DNA of 64,000 nt from Thereva unica (GCA_949987705.1 CATLJY010000045.1:62001-126000), one strand, 5' to 3'. Counted from the stretch's first letter, positions 12,129-24,900 are shown. The notes: generated by a model not told the origin, from the sequence alone. Made by a program: numbers and translations.

Positions 12129-12383
12129 ATCTTTCTTTTTTAATTCCAGAACAGGTAATACGAGGTGTGACAATTAAGTAATGAGACTGATTATATTGCC
12201 GCGATTGTGGTAACCCTGCGACCTTGAAATTCCCTTTCCCTTTTCTCGGCATCCTTCCCCTCTCCATTGATATATTTGCCATGGCCATCACTCTAGCTTG
12301 TTTAGTTCGCCTGCTCCGTCGTGTTGAGTAAACGTGTGTTCGTGGTTCGTGGTGGTCATCTTCTATCGATTATATAAGCTTGA

Positions 12384-12611
12384 TAGAGGTCGCGCCAAAA
12401 GAGTTGATGCCGGAGCGCGTAGCTGGGGAAATTAAAGCTGCACACAAATAAAAATTGCGCACATGTGGATAAGAAATGCGCTTATGTATTTTCAAATTTC
12501 CCCTTCGAAATTTGTTGCGACTAGGCTAAGGGACGGGAACGGCATGCGGGGATTCTACTGCGCATGGAAAACGCGACTTTCTCGGCATCAACTCTTTTGG
12601 CGCGATCTCTA
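12384..12611. mobile_element. 228-bp MITE with ~35-bp TIRs and TA ends
   Basis: The left end TAGAGGTCGCGCCAAAAGAG is mirrored by CTCTTTTGGCGCGATCTCTA ending at 12611. Inside this, GTTGATGCCG is mirrored by CGGCATCAAC. The terminal TA on both sides fits a TA target duplication, as for Tc1/mariner-type MITEs. No coding capacity. Confidence 0.85.
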
Positions 12612-13043
12612 ATATCTGTTCGGATAACTCAATAATGTCATTTTTTGTAGCTGTTAGAAGAAGCGCAATGTATATATTTAAAACCGTTTTGTTTTTACTG
12701 GAAAACCCCGAATTTCGAATGTTTTTAAAAACCGACAAACCCTAACATTCACCTATTAGATAAAAGATAAATTTTGGAAACGATACCTCTGCTTTCGGGC
12801 ATCGGAAATCACCCCCACCATTAGCAGTGAGAGCTTAATTATTTAATTGAAGTTTACATAGGTATAAAGTTAAATAATTTAGTTTTCATCCCCTAGAGGT
12901 GGGGTGGTTTCTGCCTGAGGGATAGGCATGTTTTAGAAACCATGTCTTATATGAAATATACGTTCTTGTTCATTAAAAATTGGCGGTGAAACCTTTATTT
13001 TGCACATAAAAAAATAAATTAAACTTCAGGAGTGGCTGTAGCG
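12612..13043. other. Foldback inner region, no gene
   Basis: AT-rich DNA between the two MITEs. From about 12980 to 13043 it has weak inverted similarity to about 11860-11925, suggesting the arm once extended this far. Nothing else recognisable. Confidence 0.5.
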
Positions 13044-13492
13044 GTGGGATCGGGCGCGGATCTAGAATTTTTTTCCGGGAGAGTCACAGGATAGAAAAAA
13101 ATAACAAAAATAACCAAATGAACAACACTAGCCGAATTTTTTCAATGAATAAAAAACAAAGTCAGAATAACCTTAGATGATAGTATATAAAGTATAGCTA
13201 CAATTCAAATATAGAAAAAATAATAAAAAAGTCAGTCTTGTGTAAGAAAATTAGTCAATTTTGTTGATTCAGTCATTTTTTGATTCCAATTTTTTCAGAG
13301 TGCAAAAAAGTAAGTTAATTTCAGTCGTTTTTATGTTTGCAAAAACTAGGTTTTGTTCGTTTGGTTTTTTTTTGTTTTTCGGTTTGCAAAATATTGTTTC
13401 AGCTCTATTTTTTGAAATACGGGCTGTTTTGGGGGGTCATAACCCCCGTGACCCCCCCCCCCTCCCCCTTGAATCCGCGCCTGGGTGGGATC
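13044..13492. mobile_element. hAT-type MITE with 8-bp TSD GTGGGATC
   Basis: GTGGGATC occurs at 13044-13051 and 13485-13492, flanking 433 bp. The ends are GGGCGCGGATCTAGA and TGAATCCGCGCCTGG, imperfect inverted repeats. An 8-bp duplication is the hAT hallmark. The interior is AT-rich with a long C-rich run (about 13442-13469) and no open transposase. The corresponding position in the left foldback arm (about 11855) lacks it, giving a natural empty site. Confidence 0.85.
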
Positions 13493-14540
13493 CGCGGGTC
13501 TGACAGGGTTGATTTTGGGATCCAAATAGAGCTTATCCTAAGGACTATTTCTACACAAAAAATTGGCGGGGTGTTTTCATAAGCAAGTATGAACCACTCC
13601 AATTTAGTAATAAAGGTTGCAATTGGGGTAGTTTTCGATCAAGTTAGAGGGTTGACTTTATTTCTATTGCATTCGCCATACCCAAATTAGTAAATGACGA
13701 CATTATTAGCGGTTGGTATCAGCTCTTCCGCAACTAAATGTTTTCTTATATTGCGTTCATTGAACGTTCAATTTTTCAAGAACCTAAAAAAAATTATTTC
13801 TATATGATCCCAATGTCGTCCCATCCTAAATTTTGGCATTATATGTAAGTACGTTAAATTTGTGTGTACAAAATATAATTTTTTCAAAAATTTGAAAAAA
13901 CATTATTTTGAGATATTTCAAAAACAAAATTTTCAAAATTCCGGAAAAAGTTTTATTCTTTCTAATAAAACTATATTGTACATACATATATTGTAGAAAA
14001 TATTTTAAATAATAATATTTTATTTTAAATAATTAACAAAATATTAGCAATTCAAGCTAAGGTAAATAGATCATAAGCTGGGAAACAGACAACTCAATTA
14101 TTATATGTACAGTAACAGGGGATGAGTGTTTCCAATGCTAATTTCGTAACAACATACATACATACATATCAAATTAAAGCAGAAGAAACTGGTGCTCCTT
14201 CAGCTTTCTATGTCAAATAGTTTTTGAACTAGATCAATTTAAAGATTTCAAAATTTGTTAAAAATTTAAGGTTTTCGACTTTTTGAAAATTTATAACTAA
14301 ATCAATAAAAGGCCAAAAATTTGAAAATTTGTTTTTTTTAGTTTCCACCAGAGGAACAAATATAAAAAAATTATAACAATCGGAGGTGGTGAGGTTCAAA
14401 ACATTGGTTGGTTTGATATGGAATGACCCGGTTGTAATATACTGTTTTTTCATCTTCCAAACATTGTTTGCAGTATATATATTTACCGGCTCAATATTTA
14501 GCTGTTGACAAGGGGACTCTAAAACGGATAAATCCTGTAA

Positions 14541-14829
14541 TTACAAGTCCGAGACTGAATTCCTTCTGTCATACGTTTTCCCTGAAAATCCCTGATGAAG
14601 CCCTTCCTCATTTTCATTAATTGAAGAGTTTACAAATAACATGGAAGGTACTGAACCTATTTTTAATTTGTTTTTACCAAAACAATTACGATCGAATTGT
14701 TTTGAGCAGACGTACGATTTTTTATTGTGGGCGGGGATTTCACTGTACAAGCATTTATGAAAAGCACTTATGCGCTTTGCAACTTTGGGTGATACAAACA
14801 ACTCTCCAGGTTGTGCGACTTTGTGGCAT
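14541..14829 (-). pseudogene. THAP-like domain remnant in right foldback arm
   Basis: Mirror copy of the left-arm frame. ATG at 14829 (minus) gives MPQSRTTWRVVCITQSCK, then after the same frameshift RISAFHKCLYSEIP, YVCSKQFDRNCF and GSVPSMLF. A few substitutions and one short insertion near the C-terminal end (about 14577-14587) distinguish the arms. The shared frameshift means the arms were duplicated or homogenised after decay began. Confidence 0.42.
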
Positions 14830-15360
14830 TTTTATAAAAAATGTGTCCAAAAATCTACACCCACAATATACCTACAACAAAAGCCAAAACCCAACATTTT
14901 AAGCCAATAGCGAAAATTCAGCTAAAATAAAATAAAGAATAATTACCTAAATTCGTTTCTAAAATCAATCGAGTTAGTCAATACCGAAATACCAGAACAA
15001 AAAGTCGTAACCAAAACCTCAACCAAGTACCTATTTTAAAAATATCGCAAATCCTCTCACCAAGAATTTGAAATCAAGTGAAATTGATAGTGAATCTCAG
15101 ACAGCCATTAAAAAAAATACACGGAATGTTCTAAGAAATAGCTAAAATACAAAGCATCAGGGAAATCCTTCAATGTAGCGCTAGAGGCAAACGTTTGAAA
15201 GATGAGAAAGAAAGAAAGATGTTGCGAGAAACATTCTGTTGTCAGTTCCTTTCCTTGCCCCCCTAAAATTCTAGCTTCCTTATCGACAAACTCACCGCAT
15301 GTCTTGTGCTGCGGACCATGACCACGTTCGCCTCCTTGTGTAGCTGGGAATTCTAAAATG

Positions 15361-17012
15361 TTGCTGGACATGTACAACTCGTGCCTGAAGGCGGGCAAAT
15401 TTCCTGCTTGCTGGAAAGTCGCACGTCTTGTGCTGATCAGCAAGGGTGGGGGGGCGACAGAAACGGCAGCGTCCTACAGACCTCTGTGTATGCTGGACAC
15501 GACCGGGAAGCTACTGGAGATATTACTGCGGCCTCGCCTTCACGAGGCCGTACGGGCGGCGGGAGACTTGGCAGCCAGACAGTTCGGCTTCCGACCGGGC
15601 CGCTCTACTATTGATGCGGTCCAACAGGTGGTCGAGGCTGCCAGGTCAACGGAGCGGGGAAACCACTTCTCCCTGGCTACACTAGATGTGAAAAACGCGT
15701 TCGGCTCTGTCAGGTGGGACAGAGCACTTTCGGTAATGGAGCGCGACTTCAGACTTCCTCAGTACCTGCAAAGGATGCTGGGGGACTATCTGAATGAGCG
15801 CTTCATCGAGTACGAGACCACCGATGGCTTGCTTAGAAAGGAGATTACATCCGGGGCCGCCCAGGGCTCTATTCTGGGGCCCGACATCTGGAACATCTCC
15901 TATGACGGGCTCCTGCGTTTGGAGATGCCTGAGGATGTTTGCCTGGTTGGGTATGCAGACGACGTCACAGTGATTATCACTGTGAGGGACGTCGATGCAG
16001 CGCAGATGCGCCTCAACCAGGAAATGCGTATAATATCCTCCTGGATGGACGACTGCGGGCTCGAGCTAGCAGCTCACAAAACGGAGATCGTGTTGCTTAC
16101 GAAGAAACGAATCAACACGGTGGGAAATTTCGGGGTAGGAACCGCGATAATCGAATCGTCGAGGGCTGTAAAGTACCTCGGAGTGATGCTTGATAACAAG
16201 TTATCCTTCGGGGTGCATGTACTGCGGGCGGCGGACAAGGCAGCTGCGGTGGTGACGTCGCTCAGCAGGATCATGGCCAACGTTCATGGCCCCAGACCCT
16301 GCATGCGACGCCTACTCCTGAGCACTGCTGAGTCCATAATGCTCTACGGAGCAGAGGTGTGGGCGGACGCGCTGCGGTACGAGAAGTACCGCAAGCGCAT
16401 GGCCGCAGTACAAAGACGAGGAGCCCTCCGTGTCGCGTGTTCCTACCGCACGGTCTCTGAGCCCGCAGTGCTGGTGGTCGCCGGCGTTATTCCGATCGAC
16501 CTACTGGCCCAGGAGAGATTGTCCGTTCGCCGAGAAAGGAGCAGGGTGGGCAAAAAGGAGGCGGTGAGGGCTGCTAGGGCCACACGATGGAGGTCTGGCA
16601 AACGCGCTGGGAAGGTGACACTAGGGGCAGGTGGACAGCCCGCCTGATCGGCCACCTGATCACCTGGGTGAAAAGGGAGTTCGGGGAGGTGGATTACTAC
16701 CTTACCCCGTTTCTGACGGGGCACGGTCTATTCCGTGCGTACCCGAAGAAGATGGGTAAGGTGGCGGATGCCGCATGCCCCTCCGGGGACTCCGCTTCGG
16801 ACGACGCCCACCATACATTCTTTGAATGCACGAGGTGGGCGGACGACAGAAACGCGATGGAAGAGGAGCTCGGAAGCGTGACCCCCGACACAGTTGTCGG
16901 GGTTATGCTCCAAGGCCCCGCGGAATGGTGGAGGGTGGGGTGTTTAGTCCAGACCATCCTGATTAATAAGAAATCGGAGACTGATATCCGGTCAGTCTCC
17001 GCGGAGCCCTAG
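15361..17012 (+). pseudogene. R1-type ORF2, RT domain and C-terminus
   Basis: Continuation of the R1-type ORF2 right of the foldback. Frame 15358-16647 carries LVLISKGGG, SYRPLCMLDTTGKLLE, RQFGFRPGRSTIDAV, TLDVKNAFGSVRWD (motif A), SGAAQGSILGPDIWN, and GYADDVTVI (YADD) at about 15946. It then shifts at about 16600 to the frame of 16587-17012. That frame holds the C-terminal part, including the CCHC-like region PSGDSASDDAHHTFFECTRW, and stops at 17010-17012. The RT catalytic motifs are intact on this side. Confidence 0.85.
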
Positions 17013-17238
17013 CATGCTTCTGCCAAATGGGAGGGACGCAAGTCTTGTTGATGCCGCGCCGGTTGAGGGGACCAAGGGTCTTGTTGGTGACACCCGCCTG
17101 AAGTAATACCTCACGGTGGTGCCGGGCGGGTCAAACGTCACCGAAAGGGGTGGTGAGTTTAGTCAGTAGGAATCTGACACTACTGTCTGAGTGCGGATCC
17201 TCAGCGGTGCCTATGGAAGATTCTCACCACCCCTCGTG
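17013..17238 (+). other. R1-type LINE 3' UTR
   Basis: GC-rich, unlike the surrounding AT-rich DNA, ending ATTCTCACCACCCCTCGTGC followed by eight A residues. It abuts the 3' tail of the minus-strand LINE, so the two LINEs meet tail to tail. Confidence 0.7.
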
Positions 17239-17486
17239 CAAAAAAAATTATTATTATTTATTAAAATTCATTGGTACATAAAGATAATTATAATCTTAAC
17301 ACGCTATAACACGTATGTACATCAAAAAAAAAAAATGGAGAAAAGTTTATATAAATCAATAAAACAAAATTAAACTAAAAATTGACTTAAAATTAAGATA
17401 CGCTACCTAAGAGAACGAGAGAGAGAAAAGAAAAATGAAAAAGAAAGGAAGAAATATTAAAAAAAAAAAACTAATTTGATGGAAGA

Positions 17487-17982
17487 TTATTGACTTGTAA
17501 AGTAAATAGATACAAGCTTCCTGAACACGTTCATAGACCTCGCACTCTGAATGGCGTGTGGCAAATTGTTCCACATGCGAAGATAGTGAACAAAAAAGGA
17601 CCTTTGCCCAACAAGGTGATGGACTCTAGGCGGGATAAAAAGTATTTTCCTTGTTGTACGACCGCGATGAAGATACTCGAGGAGGTAGGACGGACGTTCA
17701 TTGGACTGAAGTTTATAGATGAACAATACTGCCTTGAGGAAAAGGTATTGGTCAAGCGTGCAACCCAGGATAGAAGAGCGGTAAGGGCTTATATGGTCAA
17801 ATCTGCGGAGGTTATATACAAACTTAGTACAATCATTAAAGGCAACGTTAAGTTTGGCCCGGCATGAGGCATCTGGGGACGGAAAGACTGAGCAAGCGTA
17901 AGTGAAGGGAGGTAGCACTAAGGATTTGATAAGCTTTGACCGAACACTTGTAGGCAGAATGGACGGGAACAGCCAGAGGCGG
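17487..17982 (-). pseudogene. LINE ORF2 C-terminal part (separated by BEL1)
   Basis: Minus-strand frame beginning at the BEL1 boundary: LWLFPSILPTSVRSKLIKS, then FVYNLRRFDHISPYRS, SYLLEYLHRGRTTR and LRMWNNLPHAIQSARSM, ending at a stop near 17487. The MWNNLP block is the conserved C-terminal signature of jockey/CR1-like LINE proteins. Everything upstream of 17982 in this frame is BEL1 LTR, not LINE. Confidence 0.85.
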
Positions 17983-18915
17983 TGTTCCGTCGTAGAAGTC
18001 ACTCCTGAAAAATGTAAACAAAAATTACCACAAAGAAAATAAGTCCAAATAAAAACACTTACCTGACAACCCCAGATCCAGTCCATCAACCAAAACACCC
18101 TGTCCTATCCTTTCCGCCTTGTCCCAAACTCTAAAAAGATACAAAAAACAAATCAGAAATAAATATAAGAAAAAGAGAACAAATCATAAATCTTACCTCC
18201 ACAGCTTCCAGAATGACAGATCGTAGCAGCTCACCCATACATAAACCAAATACAAGATGGAGGGATAGATTCCCAAGTTCCCCACCAACATCTATTGTCT
18301 ACAACGAAATAAATATCGCAGCACGTTGATGCGAAAATTCAGATCGCACTTGATCTTCTCAGCGAGCCGAGCTAGAAGAAATTCAGCGAAAGCTAGTGAT
18401 CTCAAACTTGATATAAACCTGAATTACACTTGACGTGCCGAGTTAGTGTAAATCCTTGATCACATTGAACGAGTCGAGTTAATGTGAACTCTATCCAGAT
18501 TACATAGAACGAGTCGAGTTTATGTAAATTCCTAATCCTGAGAATTTAAATTCAGTCCAAGTTACTTACCCAAAACTTGAATTCAGCAAATACCGGAACC
18601 GAAACAGCATCCACAGAGGACCAGAATTCACGAGGCCCAGAAGATTGCGTTTATATAGACACCAACCCAGAAAATCGAGAAAGATTAGAATATCATTTGA
18701 TTAAAGGTGAAGTAAAATTTGGATTGTTAGTTATTAAAAATTGAAGTCGAATTGGATTGTTAGTTATTAAAAATTGAAGTCGAAATTGGAATTTATTAGA
18801 TTTAAGATTTAATTGAAGTAAATAAAATTAAGTAAAATAATTGAAATTTGTTTTTCTGAAAGCTTACGGTGTCGCCATCCACTGAGTTTTCCGAATAGGC
18901 ATAAGAGCCCATTCA
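17983..18915 (+). repeat. BEL1 5' LTR (933 bp)
   Basis: Starts TGTTCCGTCGTAGAAGTCAC and ends CATAAGAGCCCATTCA, with TG...CA termini. It contains a duplicated block (GATTGTTAGTTATTAAAAAT twice at about 18722 and 18756). It is nearly identical to 26204-27129. Confidence 0.93.
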
Positions 18916-18918
18916 GTT

Positions 18919-18936
18919 TGGTCCTTCGAGCCGGAT
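18919..18936 (+). promoter_or_regulatory. BEL1 primer-binding site, tRNA-Tyr type
   Basis: TGGTCCTTCGAGCCGGAT lies three bases after the 5' LTR. Its complement ends TCGAAGGACCA, matching the acceptor stem plus CCA of tRNA-Tyr as generally known in animals. BEL2 has the same site. Confidence 0.8.
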
Positions 18937-18993
18937 GGTACAGCGTGACTTTTAGAAAAATTAAATTTTAATAAATCAGGCAGACGGAACATC

Positions 18994-21900
18994 ATGGAGC
19001 GATCACTGAACAAGCAGTTAGCTCAAAAGGAGATGTTGGAGAAAGGACCCCGCACCAAATACATGGGAAAAAGTATCTCGGTGAAATTTTCTGAAACTTC
19101 GGGAAATGATAGTCCTTCTTATGTAGATCAAACTTTCCAATGCAACATGGGTCTGAAAATGCTCCATTTTCGTGCTAGCAGGCCCCAAAAGTTCGAAAAC
19201 TGCAGTTTCCGCGCCAAAATACATGAAGAAAGTGGGCACATGAAAATTCTGTTATTTCAGAAAACGGAAGCTTTGGTTTTTTGGAATAATATTTCCAAGC
19301 GAAAAATGGCCTGGAGACTCCGGGATTCCGATTTCTCACCACCGAAAGCCCAAAAAATGCATTTTCCGCACCAAAATACCCGAAAAAAAATATTTCTCTG
19401 TAAAGCTTTGTATGCCTGGAAAATGCCTGCCCTCAAAGATGTATTTCCCGCACCAAAATACATGGAAAAAGTATTATGATCATTGTTGATGTCTTCGTTG
19501 TTGTCATTATTATGATTCTCGTATCTTCGCGCTAATCGGTTTTTGGGGAAGTTATGACTATTGAGGAACTATGTAGGTAAAATTAGACTAAGGTTTTTGA
19601 GAATAATTTTTTTGAAAACTTTTTTCTCCGGGAATTGCATTGCCTGACTTTGGGAATATCTAGGGGAACGGAGAATAGGGAATCCTCGCATTTCCAGACT
19701 CGTTTTGGGGTTTCAAGATCATTCAAGACAATGAGGGCAGGTATTTTCCAGGCATACAAAACTTTACAGAGAAATATTTTTTTTTTCGGGTATTTTGGTG
19801 CGGAAAATGCATTTTTGGGCTTTCGGTGGTGAGAAATCCGAATCCCGGAGTCTCCAGGCCATTTTTCGCTTGGAAATATTATTCCAAAAAACCAAAGCTT
19901 CCGTTTTCTGAAAATACAGAATTTTTCATGTGCCCACTTTCTTCATGTATTTTGGCGCGGAAACTGCAGTTTTCGAACTTTAGGGGCCTGCTAGCACGAA
20001 AATGGAGCATTTTCAGACCCATGTTGCATTTGAAAGTTTGATCTACATAAGAAGGACTATCATTACCCGAATTTTCAGAAAATTTCACCGAGATACTTTT
20101 TCCCATGTATTTGGTGCGGGGTCCTTTATCTCCAACTACAAAAAGGATGGTAAGGAGAGAAGAACGGCTCCGTACTACAAGAAACGTCTCCATGACTTCC
20201 AGGAATTGTTCAGCAAATTTCAGAAAACGCATACTGAAATATTGATGGACAAGCATCGGGAACCGGCTGATTCTCCAAACCTAACCCACGCATATTTTGC
20301 CGAGGATTTGTACGCAGACATGGAGGAATTCTTTTATACAAATTACGCTGCTATACAAACTCGATTTGAGGACGAATATCCTACGCCGGAACCAGAACTT
20401 CAACAACAAGATCCGTCTGAAAGCTTCAAGGAATTGACATTACCCAACAAGGAGCATTTCATCAAGTTACCAAAAATCTCTTTAGAGAAATTTTCGGGAG
20501 ATTACCGAAAATGGACGACCTTTCACGACCTATTCATAAGTTTGATCCACGAAAATCGAAACTTGTCAAGGGCACAAAAGCTTCAATACTTAAAACTACA
20601 TTTAAGTGGAGAAGCTGAGGGTCTTCTACGGCAAGTCCAAGTTACCAACGACAACTACGAGCCAGCATGGAAGCTTCTAGTGGACCGATATGACAACAAG
20701 AGAGTATTAGTCAATTCGCAATTGAGTCTTCTATTCTCACAGCCCACCATATCGAATGAGTCAGCCCAGGGGATTAAAAGCTTAATGGATGTGACCACCG
20801 AGTGCTTACAAGCGCTATACAATCTTGGAATCAAAGTCGAAAGCTGGGACGCTGTAATCATCTACACCATAGTCCAGAAACTCCCACCAGACACCCATCA
20901 ATTGTGGGAACAAAGCATCAGCAAGGAGACAACAATACCATCATGGGATACACTCAGAGAGTTTATGGAGGGCCGCTTCAGGACCTTGGAAGCCGTCGCG
21001 CAGAAGATGTCACCACCAAATAGGTCTTACAGAGGGTTTACTGCAAGACCAAGGACTACGCCTCAGGCATTTCATGCAACAAATGCCCCAACCTGCAACT
21101 ACTGTCGAAGCAATCATAGTATTCGACAATGCCAAAAATTCATTGGCCTTTCGGTTTCACAGAAGTTGGATGCTGTCAAAACCAAGGGGCTATGCATAAA
21201 CTGCTTAGGCCATGGCCACTTAGTGGCACAGTGTCCCAGCAAACACAAGTGTAACATTTGTCATCAAAATCATCATTCGTTGCTGCATCGGTGGAACGAA
21301 GACAGAAGCCTGAACACCGCGCCAACGGCTCATCCGAATCAACCACTGACGACTACCCACGAAGTTCACACTCAGTCCTTAGCCACAACCTCTACTAGGC
21401 CACAGTCGGCCTCAGGACCGCAAGCGGAGCTATCAAGTTATCCAAATCTCAACTCATCACCAGTATGTAGTCTCAATTCAACAATGGCAGGAGGGAATAC
21501 TCCAAATCATCACGTCTTGTTGCCTACAGCACTGGTAAGGCTGCGATCCACCGCAGGAAGAGAATTGATAGCTCGGGCATTGATTGATCAAGGATCTCAA
21601 GTATCGATAGTAACAGAATCCGTGGTGCAGAAGTTGAATTTGAAAAAGAGAACGATTCGAGCTGATGTAAACGGAGTCGGCCTGGCAAGAGTGGGATATG
21701 TCAACGCTCAAGTAGAATTCACTATTCGACCACACTACGAAGATGATTTCTCAGTGAATGTATCTGCGCTGGTAATGAAAAATGTGACCAACTTTCTTCC
21801 AACTAGCGAAATCTGTAAAAGAGATTGGGATCACATTAGCCAATTACGATTAGCAGATCCTCACTATCATCCTGCAAAAATCGACATACTGATTGGGGCA

Positions 21901-24900
21901 GACATTCACGGGCAAATCATAATGGAAGACCTCATACTTACGAGAAATGGATCTCCTGTCGCTCAAAAAACAGCTCTAGGATGGATTTTGTCAGGAAGGG
22001 TAGCAGAACCAATATCGTCCAACACTGTGAACAGTTTCCATGTTATGTCAGATCTACACGACCAGATGAAAAGGTTTTGGGAATTGGAAGAAGTCGCCAT
22101 AGAACAACCGCTCACGAAGGAGGAACAACTGTGTGAAGAACACTTTTCACGAACTCACAACCGCAGACCCGATGGACGGTACGAAGTTGAACTTCCGCTA
22201 TCGGACAACCCCACATCTTTAGGAACCTCTCGACACACAGCTCTCTCCCGTCTCCACCAATCCGAAAATCGACTACGCAAAAATCCTGAGCTTAAATTGC
22301 AATATGATGATTGCCTCAAGGAATATCTAACACTTAAACACATGGAACCCATCAACACCAACGAAGAATATCCAAGCTGCTATTTACCTCATCACGCGGT
22401 TTTAAAGGAAGATAGCACTACAACCAAGCTTCGCGTTGTATTCAATGCATCTTCACCAACAAGCAATGGTTTAGCACTCAACACAATCCTTCTAAACGGA
22501 CCCGTTCAACAAGATGATCTGTACACAATCCTCCTCCGGTGGCGAATACATCGCATTGCATTCTCTGCTGATATCGCTAAAATGTATCGGCAGATATGGG
22601 TTTCACGCAAACATACAGATCTCCAACGAATCGTATGGCGAGAGTCAGCACAAAGTCCGGTCAAGGATTTCCGATTACTCACGGTCACCTTTGGTACGAA
22701 AAGCGCGCCATATCTTGCGACAAGAGTAATAAAGCAGCTAGCCATTGACGAACAGGCAAATTATCCAGTGGCATCAGCGGCAGCCCAGACTGACTTTTAC
22801 GTGGACGACTTGATGTCAGGAGCAGACACTGTAATGGCAGCAATTGAAAAACAGACACAGCTAAGGAACCTCTTGACGGCAGGAGGTTTTCAGCTCCGGA
22901 AATGGGTGTCGAACTCACCATCAGTACTAGAAGACATACCGGCAGAATTAAGAGGAATGGATTTAACAGTCGATATTAGTAAACATGAAAGTGTGAAGGC
23001 ACTCGGCCTTTATTGGAACCCAGGAAAGGACACCTTCTCATATTCATTAAGGGAAAGACCACAATTACGAAAATTAACCAAAAGATCTATCCTCTCTGAA
23101 ATCTCAACACTATTTGACCCACTAGGATGGTTAGCTCCAGTCATTGTGCGTGCAAAAATCATGATGCAAAAATTATGGTTAGCAAAAATTAATTGGGATG
23201 ACTTAATACCGATGGAACTCCAATCTGAATGGGTTAAATACCAAAATAAAATTCAAGGAGTGAACGAAATAGAAATCAAAAGATGGTTAAACATTGTAGA
23301 TTCACACTCCAAGGTAGAACTCCATGGATTCAGCGATGCCTCCATTCAGGCGTATGCAGCTGTTATTTATCTTTGTGCCATCCATGACGGGGAAAGGAGA
23401 GTCAACATTCTTGCCGCGAAAACTAAGGTAGCCCCCATAAAAACTGTATCTCTTCCTAGATTAGAGCTATGCGGGGCAGTGTTACTTACAAAATTACTTC
23501 GATCCACGAGGAAGGCACTAAAACTCCCTGAGGATACAGTTACTTACGCTTGGACCGACTCCGAAATTGTGCTGGCTTGGCTGAAGGGACACCCTACGAA
23601 ATGGAAGACATTCATAGCGAATCGCGTATCACTCATCCACGATTGTCCAGGAGAAGTCATCTGGGGTCATGTACCGACGAGTCAAAATCCAGCAGACTGC
23701 GCGACACGAGGACTATCGGTTGACAACTTAAAAGGCTATGAATTATGGTGGAAAGGACCGGAATGGTTAACAAAATCACAACACCACTGGCCCACTGCAA
23801 GGATTAATCACACAACCGAGTTGGAGCAACGGAAACTAACACCATCCTGTGCAACAATTGAGAAAGAAGACAACATATTACAGAGATTTTCGTCACTTAC
23901 CAAGCTTGTACGAGTAATATCCTATTGCAAGCGGTTCATCAATAGTTGTAGGAAGCAGATACAGACACCAGGAACCCAGTATTTAACGAATACTGAACTA
24001 AAGGAGTCTTTGGGAACCATCATCAAATTAGTTCAACGAAAGCACTTCGCAGAAGAAATCAGCAGCCTTAACAAGAAACACCAAATAAGCAAATCCAGTC
24101 CATTGATCAAGCTGACACCGTTCCTGGACCAGGAGAGAATTTTGCGAGTAAGCGGGCGATTGAAGCATTCTCTGTTAAGGTATGAAGAATAACACCCGGT
24201 GATATTACCAGATAAGGACTACGTAACGAGGTTGATCATTGACAAATACCATAAGGAAACCTTACATGGGGGGCCACAAATGATGATGAGTGTCATCCTC
24301 CGAAAATATTGGATTATAAATGCGAGAAATACAATACGCTTCCAGATCCACAAGTGTATCACATGTTACAAACAGAAAGCGGCCACACAACAGCAGCTGA
24401 TGGGCGATTTACCTCAAGGAAGGGTACGAATGTCCAGACCATTCAGTCACACTGGAGTCGATTACTGCGGACCCTTTGAATTAAAAACTCACAAGGGAAG
24501 AGGAGCCAAAAAATACAAAGGGTACTTGGCAATATTTGTATGCATGACGACCAGAGCATTGCACATCGAAATCGTAACAGATCTTAGCTCTCAAGGATTT
24601 ATCGCAGCTTATCGTCGGTTTGTTTCTCGCAGAGGCAAATGTAGCGACATGTACTGTGATTGTGGATCAAATTTCATTGGGGCAAACAAGGTAATGACGA
24701 GACAAGCATCGCAAATGGCATCGGAACTGAATATGGACATTGCATCAACGTTGGAAACCGAAGAAGTAACATTTCATTTTATTCCACCAGCGTCACCACA
24801 TTTTGGGGGACTATGGGAATCAGGAGTACGATCCACAAAGCATCACTTGAAACGAATTCTAGGAACAGCGACACTCACCTACGAAGAATTTAACACAGTC

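Larger units (their letters stand above)
9983..15365. mobile_element. Long foldback element with ~1.8-kb inverted arms
   Basis: The left arm starts GCAACATTTTAGAATTCCCA at 9983. Its exact reverse complement ends at 15365. Symmetry holds through the arms, for example ACACAAGGAGGCGAACGTGG near 10006 and its complement near 15318. High identity persists to about 11745 and from about 13605, with weaker similarity a further ~150 bp inward. The centre (about 11930-12980) is not symmetric. The last five bases shared with the flank (GCAAC) could belong to the LINE target, so each end is uncertain by about 5 bp. I found no clear direct TSD. It interrupts the RT of an R1-type LINE. Confidence 0.85.
7022..17238 (+). 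mobile_element. R1-clade LINE split by a 5.4-kb foldback insertion
   Basis: Two-ORF non-LTR element: gag-like ORF1 with CCHC knuckles, and ORF2 with endonuclease and RT, overlapping at ATGA. The left part runs to about 9888, ending just after the conserved APGPDG-type motif (RKRKAPGPDGLP). The right part resumes at about 15361 (LLDMYNSCLKAGKFP), exactly where the RT should continue. It ends with a GC-rich 3' UTR and a short A tract at 17231-17238. Several frameshifts on the left side make it inactive. Clade is inferred from the endonuclease opening (QANLHRSRTAHDLL) and the ORF1 knuckles. Confidence 0.85.

Noticed and set aside
18994..19479. 161-codon frame with MERSLNKQLAQKEMLEK start
   Set aside because: Only the first 17 codons are BEL1 gag; the rest is the inserted foldback read by chance.
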